This document shows, piece after piece, positions 25,601-34,600 of a stretch of DNA of 64,000 nt (position 1 is the first letter of the stretch; every line of letters starts with the position of its first letter). The position numbers and the translations under genes are program-made. This stretch comes from Enoplolaimus lenunculus (lineage: Eukaryota; Nematoda; Enoplea; Enoplida; Thoracostomopsidae), in NCBI GenBank assembly GCA_030248215.1, contig JASANG010001869.1:62001-126000 (forward strand), read 5' to 3'. The notes beneath the pieces were generated by a model. It had not been told where the DNA came from, made no database searches, and saw only the letters and a program-made list of their open reading frames with translations.

Positions 25601-28600
25601 CCTGAGCATGTTCAAGCGCGTATCCAGATGGGACCAGGTGTCAACTCTCAGTGGGATTTTTGTTCAGCACTTTTTGACACGGTTTCAGTTTCCAGTAATC
25701 CCCTCGAATTTGTGATATAACGTCCCTTTTTCTGAAATCCTGGCTACGCTCATGAAAATTTCACTGTTAATGTTATCGGTAGAACATTATGAATAAATCA
25801 CAGACCCCACATCTGAGTTGCACCGATGGTTGAAGCTCGTACTTTTTGTTAGGGTAGCAACTTGTTGTTAAATGCTTTGTGTATCCGGTGCCTTTTAGTG
25901 CCGTACGGTAATTGGCATGTGATGTCGCACGTCGGACGGCACCTGCACGCTGCGACCAACATTAAAATCATCAAAAAGTATGTCACCACGCTAAGTCTTA
26001 TCAGCTTTAAATTGCGTATTACTCAATCAGGGACCCCATTCTGCCAAAGCTCGGCTATTGCCCGTATATAATGGTAAGATATTCAATATGTTAAACAATG
26101 TGGCGCCAGTGTTATTTTTCTCATTTTGCCTCCGACTGAAAATCCGGTATGTCTTTACTTTCTGAAATTGCGTTTGCACACACAGGTTTTCATGACCGGT
26201 GACTACCTCAGAATTGTCTGGTTTGTTTTTTGTTACAGGATGTGACTGCAATCACATCGGTTCTTCCACATATCAATGCAATCGTCAAAGTGGACAGTGT
26301 GAATGTCATGAACGCTTTGGAGGCTATCGTTGTGACCAATGTGCGCGAGGATATACCGGGACGTTTCCCAACTGCGAACCGTGTGGTGAATGCTTTCAAC
26401 AGTGGGACCGAACGCTAACTGAGCTGAAAGGTGTGCTATTCGTGTTGTGGCCCACAACACAGATTCTGTCGAAAAATCTAATTAAAAATTATATAGAATG
26501 TAAATTGAAAACGAAATTACTTCAAAATGCTTCTAAATTGGATAAAACAACATTGATTTTTTCGGTAGCTACATTAGGCATTATTTGACTGGAAAGTTCT
26601 GTTTTTCTCTTGTTAAGTTTTTAAAGATTGTGAAGTGAACCAAAGCAAATTGTATAGTGAGAGCGTTCTTCAAGGTGTCTGGACATCGTTCACAATAAAT
26701 TGCGTACACGATTTGTCACTAATTATATGTTTGGCTTGTACAACAGTGTTGAAAAAATCCGCGTCTGACGGTTGAATATTCAAACATTGTTCGAGCGAAA
26801 AAAAGTTAGTGCTGCATCTACACTATTTTAACAACGATGATTTTAGTGAACTTGTTTGTCGAATTTTGTACAATTGTCGTTGCTTGTCAGCACCATTTGT
26901 GCCCACTTATTCGATATCTTCTCGCATACACGTCACCAGTGATTTTAAGTCGGTCAGGTCAGGTAGAGTGAGAATATTGTATGATAGACGCGCGGAATTG
27001 TTTTGTTGGAAAGCTGGGTCCTGTTGGGAGTTCGCCAGACAACTTTTATATCGCTTCGCTTTACACTACGGGATTTCTTATTTCTCTGGGGGTCCGCTTG
27101 GGTCGTTCTTTTTATATAGTTATGTTTACGCTGTTTTTTTATGTTGAGAGCTCTCGCATGCATGGCTATGTCTTCATCATCATCTGTACTGGGTTGTTTT
27201 ACTGTTTCGTTTGATTTTGGATTGACGTACTGAAGATTCTTAGATTCGTTTTCTGCAGGCTGTCATCAGGTTTGGGAAACGGTCAGATAGCTGGTCTCTG
27301 TTTAATATCTAGCAATACACACCTGGCTTCGCTATCCTGTATACGTTTGCCCGATAAGCAATACACACCTGGCTTCGCTATCCTGTATACGTTTGCCCGA
27401 TACCATATTATGGACATGACTACGAATATCATTAAACAACTTGAATATATGTTATGCGTTTTGCTGTGATTACATTTCCTTTCAAGTCAGAGTTATAAGC
27501 TCCACTTTTGTAGGAAAATAAAGAAATCTAACTGAGGGTCTTCAGTAAACTTATACTTTGCGCGAATGAACTACATTGAACAGCGCACATTTTATCTAAC
27601 TGTTTAGACGCGACATCTGGGTAACATCCTCTTCCTGTTCCGTAAAATTCTCTGTCTGGCTCCGGTTTTCGGTAACATTAATTTCCGATCACACCATGGT
27701 CTTAGGTTTGCGGGTCATTGCTTGTATTCACCAAAAAGCTGTAGAGTTCTTTCTAGTTATTGTTCGGAGATGATGATGTAGCTCTAAACCTTGCAGTATT
27801 GTGTCAAAACGCAGGTATTGTACAGTGTTGTTGTAAAAATCTTCGGTAATTCAATTTTTTCCTTACAAACTGTAGCAGTGAGATACTTTATTCTGTCTTG
27901 ATATCTGGGAACGCTAAAAATTTTGATGGTTTGAATCTCTTGGAGTGTGAAGGTATTGAAAATCTACGCTCAATTTTGATTTGTGATTTAGCATTTAATT
28001 GTTGCGACAATTTTAATTCGTTGGTGGTTTTGTAACGTTTTAACATTTCGCTGCTCTGCTTTACTTCGTTATTTTGCTGATGTCCTTATCGCCAAGCTTT
28101 GTTGAATCATTTTGGAGCTGTATATTTTAGTTGTAAGCGTCGCATGGACTATTGTTTTTAAGAGGGGTTGAACTGTTACCGGAACAATAGTGTAACGATG
28201 TTATATTTGGACATTAGTTTCATTTCAAACGCCGTTTCGACCAAAATATATTCTCAATTTCAAGAATTGGTCTTCGTTATTCAAATTTAGATGTCCAAAT
28301 TTTTGTACGGTTGTGTTGTGGGTCTCCTGTTATGGAAAGGTTGAGACTGATGTTGAGACACCGTTAGCTGCTTTTCTCAATTTTGGTAGATTTGTATTTG
28401 CTATTATGCATGCTGAACACGCATTTATTTCAGTGGAAACACAGCGTTTGATCGCAGAAGCAGGAGAACTTGAAGATTCTGGTGTAACGTCAGTTTACGA
28501 CGAAGAGTTTAGTTCGATGGAAGCGAAATTGACAGCTGTTGAAGAAAAGCTTGAAACCGCAAATGTGACTGCCGATCAGTTGGACCGGTTCAAGGTTCGA

Positions 28601-31600
28601 CTCGAAGAACTCAAGTAAATATTGGTTTTTGTAATTTTTGCATTTTGCTGGCAACTACGATTAATTTTTCAACTACGTATTTGCTGCTGTTTATGATAGA
28701 TAGATATAGTATATAGGAAATTTAAAGGAATAGAAAGATCTGTTTAGCCTGTTTAATGTTCGGATTTCAAATTCTCAGTGTGAATAAGTCTTAACTCTTT
28801 AGATGCATTGCAGTAGTACTGGCTAGAAGGAGTTTTCTCCATTTACTTTTAGAACTTCGCCATTGCTAAGCAGCGCCTGTTGTTTTGGTATTTGCGTTCA
28901 TCAATTCTATGTGTCATATTTCTAATTAGTATTATTTGCTTCAATTTTGGCAGAAATGAGACGAAAAAAGCGCGGCAATCGCAAGAAGTATTCGACAAAG
29001 AAGTTACCGATGTTCGATCTGATGTCGATCTTGCACGAGCGAATCTTGATGCATTTATAGACAAAGCAAATCATTTGAAAGAGAAAGCGGCGGAATTGAA
29101 ACAGAACGCAACAGGACTACGCGAGTCTGACGTTGAAGGTATGTGCGCCCAATGGTTTTCCATCTTAAATAGCCACTTATGCAAATGTGTTTTCACCACT
29201 TGTAAGTACTGTACAAAATCCGCACACTGCACGCCATTTCTGGACTTTTTAGCGTACTCTGACTTGTGCTATTACTTCGTATGACTTAACACCACTAGCA
29301 GTCCCAGTATGTTTAGGGACAGACAGGCTTGCTTTAATAATATGCTTTTCAAGCTAGTGTATTAAATTTGCATTGTTTGCAATATATTTTTGCAGCATTC
29401 CGTGTAACATATTTATAAGAGTATATGTAAATATTTAAGGCGCTTATAACATTACACAAGAAGCGTATCACGAATCAGAAAGTGCAAAAGCCCGTGCTGA
29501 GAGCGCCCTTGACACCATTACGCGATCTGAATCTGCGCGCAACGAAGCAAAAAGCATTTTGGATAGAAATCGCGAACAATTTGAAGAACGGTACGAACAG
29601 AATCAAAAAGACTTGACGAGTCTTGATGAAAAATTCAATAGTTTGAAAACACAGATTCCGAAGCTCAACGAAATGGTATGGATACGTTTTACTTTTAATA
29701 ATAATTATTATTATTATAATAACAATAAAATTGTCTCGGTTTAAATTGAGTGGGATTAATTTTCTTAAACAGCGTGTGAAGCAAATGCCGAGTTTGCATG
29801 ACGATTATCTGTAAGATATCGTGTTCAAGTTGTAATTTCAACTATTGTTGAAAATTTATTATAACAGATTTATTTAAAAACAGTTTACCTGCAAACATAT
29901 TAGCAAAGTAATTTTGAAGTTTATAGAAGCTTAACACACTTTTAGCTGTTGAGGCTTTTGTGTTTACTTAAATGGTGTGATGTGGGGAAAGCTTTTTAAT
30001 AATCGCTGCTTCTGCATGACGCGGCATACATAAATGGCACTTCATTAGTTTTAGGTATGTGGCGCTGAAGCCGAATGCGACCCTGTTTGCGGCGGCGCTG
30101 GCTGTGGTGTTTGCGGCGGAGACGCATGTCCAAAAGGCGCCGTCACAAAAGCTAATCAAGCGCATGAAGTTGCGACTAAAGCACAAACGGTGTTGAATAA
30201 GAAACTTGAAGAAACGACGGAAATTTTGCGCAAGGTTTGTTTTTGAAGAAGTGCTTGTGTGGCGGTAAAAACCGTCCACTTCAAATTTTAGGATTAATGA
30301 ATGATCTCTAAACAAATCAGAGTTTGAATGTTGGTGTACTTTTTAAGATACTAAAGCAGAAACGGCCCGTGACTGGTGCAGTAGACGTAGCTAATATATA
30401 ATTTTGAGCGCAAACTGCTGGACGGCAACAATAAATTGCATGTGTCATGACTGTCTTTGCTATTGTTTTACAGTTGGACGAAGCCAATCTTGAAGCAAAG
30501 CGATCACTTGGCGATGCAAAACGGGCCTACTCAGAAGCGTTAAGGACCGCTGAGCGAGCGAATGCAACCCGGAATCGGCTTGAAGAGCTGCTGGACAGGA
30601 TGAACGCATTTTTAAATGGTAGTGAGAAGGCAACCCCGGATGAGATTCGCGTGCTGTCACAAGAAGTAAGCGAGCATCTAGTGTTAAACTAATTCTGATA
30701 ATGTAAAGCAGCGATACCTATGTCTATCTAACGACACCGATACTGATACGATACCCTAATTTTACCGATGCCGATTTCTATATATTGGTTCTGCACTATA
30801 AGCAGCCTCTTGTCTAGAACGTACGACTCCAGTTTGGCACAGTGATATCCCGGAACAGGTTGTTTTACACTAGATAGTATTATTAACAGGATACACAATT
30901 AAAATACGTTGCCGAGATTTTAGCCAGCTTGTTTTCACTTATACTAATTATATAGAACAATCATACTGTTCGTATTTTAGATTTTAAACATGTCAATTCC
31001 GCTGAAAACGGACGAAATTGAATCGATGAGTGAGCAAATTCGAGTAACACTGGGAAAATTGAAAAATATAGATACAATTTTGGCCGAAACACGAAACAAT
31101 CTAACCCGAGCGTCTGAACTGAACAGCGCCGCGAACCGAGCCAAGTGAGTTTTTGATTAGGTGATGATGGGAATATTTAATTTTCCAAGAATACAAATTT
31201 TTGATTGGGTTGTGCTAATAATCGTCAAATTAGGCAGATATCATCGGTGTCTGTTACGACAGTTACTGGAACAGTTTGTATTTCATGGTAAGTTTACTTT
31301 TCCATGAAATAATTGTTATTTTACTTATCCAACATTGATTGAAATTGTTTCAAGTATTTTTTGAATAATTGTTTATTTAACGTTTGAAGTCACTCATTTT
31401 GTTTCATTGGTGTTGACTTTACCATTGATTCGCAGTGTTTGATAATATTGTTTAGGATTGACGCGGAAGATATTCTGGCAACGATTACAAACGTGATCGA
31501 AGCGTTAGAGCGTGCAAAAGTGGCACAACAGGGCGCTGAAGCTGCAATATCTCAGGCTACCGCTGATATCGGGACGGCGTCTGAAAATTTAGAAAAGGTA

Positions 31601-34600
31601 CTAAAATATTCATGGTTTTGTATAAATCGGACCAGAGATAATGTTTTTCAACGTAGAAAGCAATGGTTTAGTACTAAATTGCGCTTGGTTTCTCGAGCGC
31701 CAGCATTTTTTCATTAGTCAGAAATTCAGTGTCCATCACTATTTGAGTAGACTTTCTCGATTTATGATTGACTGGCGCTCCGTGCTGCGACGCAATATTA
31801 CAATGCAGCTGACTATTCTAGATTGGTAATGCAACAGCGGAAGTGTCAGAAAAAGCGGACGCTGCGAAACAAGACATCGAAGAATTAAAATCAAAGCTGG
31901 GAAGCATCAAAGTTGGCTATGTTCAGGTTGATTTGGATCTCAAAAAAGCACAGGAGCTTAAACTTGGAGCTCAGGCCACCGTCAATTATGCGAGCGATGT
32001 ATGTTTATCATGGAAAGGATCATAGTTTTTACGAATCTAATTGTATCAACAGTATGGGATATCTTAAGGAGCAGGCGGGATAATCAAAAATACTGCAAGC
32101 TGAAAGCGAAAATAATATGGCTTCGTATTATTTGTCCGATGGAGAGCTGAGCCGAATTGTGAACGGTTTTCCGTCGAGTTTTGTCGGACAACTTGCTTTT
32201 AACAGGACCTATGAATTTTTTATGCAGATCTTATTAATTTATTTTCGATGTGTATATAAGTTGTGTGTTCTGTCATACGGCCTAACTTTCTTTTACAATA
32301 ATATAATCCAGTCAATTTGGCTGTTTGAATATTTGAACATTTTAACATAACTTACTGTAGTCATAGGTTAAACCTCCCTTGAGTTTTGTAGGGTTGGAGC
32401 TATTCCCAGTACATATTCGGTTAATTGCTCGCTACATAGAAGGATGTGCTTCGTTACGTACTCTCTCATGTAAGGGCCATAACACAACTGTTCTATGCTT
32501 TGGTTGTTGATTGCTTGTTATATTTAGTTTACAAAAAGGAATCTAATATACCAATGCAAAATCACGTACTCTAGGCATTCCAACGTTGTTGATGCAGACT
32601 TAAAAAGGTTTTTACAGTATTTGGAAGTCGCTGAAAAGAAGCAAAAAGAAGCACAAGATCGGTTGAAGGAGAAAAGTGGCGGGGATGTGCAACCACCTTC
32701 TGGTACAGACGGTGCTGCCGGTGGTTCTATTGCTGAAAATTTACGACATCGTGCAACCAAACTGTTACAACAAACCAACGAACATTTGCAAAATATTAAA
32801 GGTAATTTATGGGCTTAATTTTATAGTGGTTGAATACAAGCAAGATTAAGACAATCAATGGTAGGATATATACAAAGTCTTTAGTTGATAAAGTAAGTAC
32901 GAATATAGTGGTCGTTAAGTAAGTTTAATTCCACACTCACACATTTATCTAGTAATCGATCTTTGTTATGGTTTACATATTGTATTTTTTTTAATTTTAA
33001 ATTTTGAAATAAGCTTAGCGGTGGTTTTAAAGATTGTGTTTTCTCTGGGTATCCAGTATTTTTTCTATCGGTGCCAATTGTCGCTTTTAGTTTTTTCTTT
33101 CGGATTTACTGCATAAGCAGGGTAATTGCAGATGGCGTACGAATTGCACTGTAGTATACGTCTGCGGTTTAGCCAAACTTACACGCCATACATCTTTCTC
33201 TCGGGAGTGTTATCATTCTATGCTTTGATGCATGTAAACAATTGAAACATTGAATGCATCGGCATGCTGCATGTTGAATGTTTGCCTTGTTCCACTTTTA
33301 CATGTTTACTTATCCTCACGTAATGTTAATTCTATAGTTAGCAAAAGTTTCACCTTCCACATACTACAGTTTGTTTCCTAAACCCAAGATTAAACTGAGG
33401 AGAAGTTTGATCCTGAGCCTCTGTCTATTTTATTAATTGCATCATTTTGTAGAGGGTATTTTTGTACATTGTAAGCATATAAACAAGTACCGTTTCATCA
33501 GTTAACATAGACCAGATTTTTATATCATATCTAATCTCAGATTGTTAAATATATTATGTGACACACACTGAGTGTTCCCTCTATGATTTTTTATGTACTG
33601 TATTGGCTAACAAGTTTTGCGTTGACCTGGCATTTGCATGCATTGTTTGATTTTGCGTCTATCACCTTCCCCTGTGTTCGGTTTCCTTAAAACTTCTACC
33701 AAAAAGGCTCTTTTTGTTAAACTTTCCAAATAAATATCGTGCTGAAATGTGCGAACAAGTGTGGAAGAAAGATATAATTTGTTTAAAGTTTGGAAACTTT
33801 ATTCCTGGTTTAATTTCTGTTGAAATTTTGGTATAATTAAGCACAATATTATCCTATTGAAATGCGTGCGTTTTTTGCTGTGACGAATTTTTGTCCAATA
33901 CATTCATTCTTGATGCGTCAGTTAAATAAATTGTAATGAAACAAGCCTTATCTCAGTGTTCAGATCTCATTGTAGCACAGCTACTTACAAACATAAAATT
34001 TTCTCAAGTGCACTGTATTTGAATTTGATATTTTACAAATTGGAATGTGATAAGAAACTGGCTTTTTGCAGTAAGGTAGGGTATGCATGCTTGCTCATAA
34101 AGAGTGATTCTTTAAGTTTCAGTACGAACAATGATTGAAACTTTGTGTTGTGGTCAACTTATTGACGTTAGTTAGAATGAAAGTGCTTAAAAGTTACCTA
34201 CGTATTTTGTTTGACCAAATTTTCATCAATCCCGTCCTGACCTACATAAATTACAACCACTGAGGTCATTCATTTCGTTTTGTTTTTATGTTGCTTCGAA
34301 GTGAATATAGAGTATGGTTTAGTATTTTTAGAAAAATGCGTATTTTACATGACTTGAGTGTAATTTTAATTTAAAAATGTCTTAGTCTCGCCATGTTACA
34401 GAATTGGATTCACAAGTCAACGCAGATGAAGATAAATTAGATGGCTATGCGCGGCGGGTTGCAACGCTCCTGTCTCGAATTGAAGTTCAATCTGCCAGCT
34501 TGGAGACGTACATGAGCCAAGCGTCGAGTTGCCAATGTAGTCCTGGTGTCAAAGATCCTGAAGTGCACCCGGACGAATGTCCGTTGCAGTAATTTGATAT

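Noticed and set aside
34404-34592. Exon 33a as a separate small gene starting at its internal ATG
   Set aside because: It has a consensus acceptor in the right phase and coiled-coil heptads continuing laminin coiled coil I.
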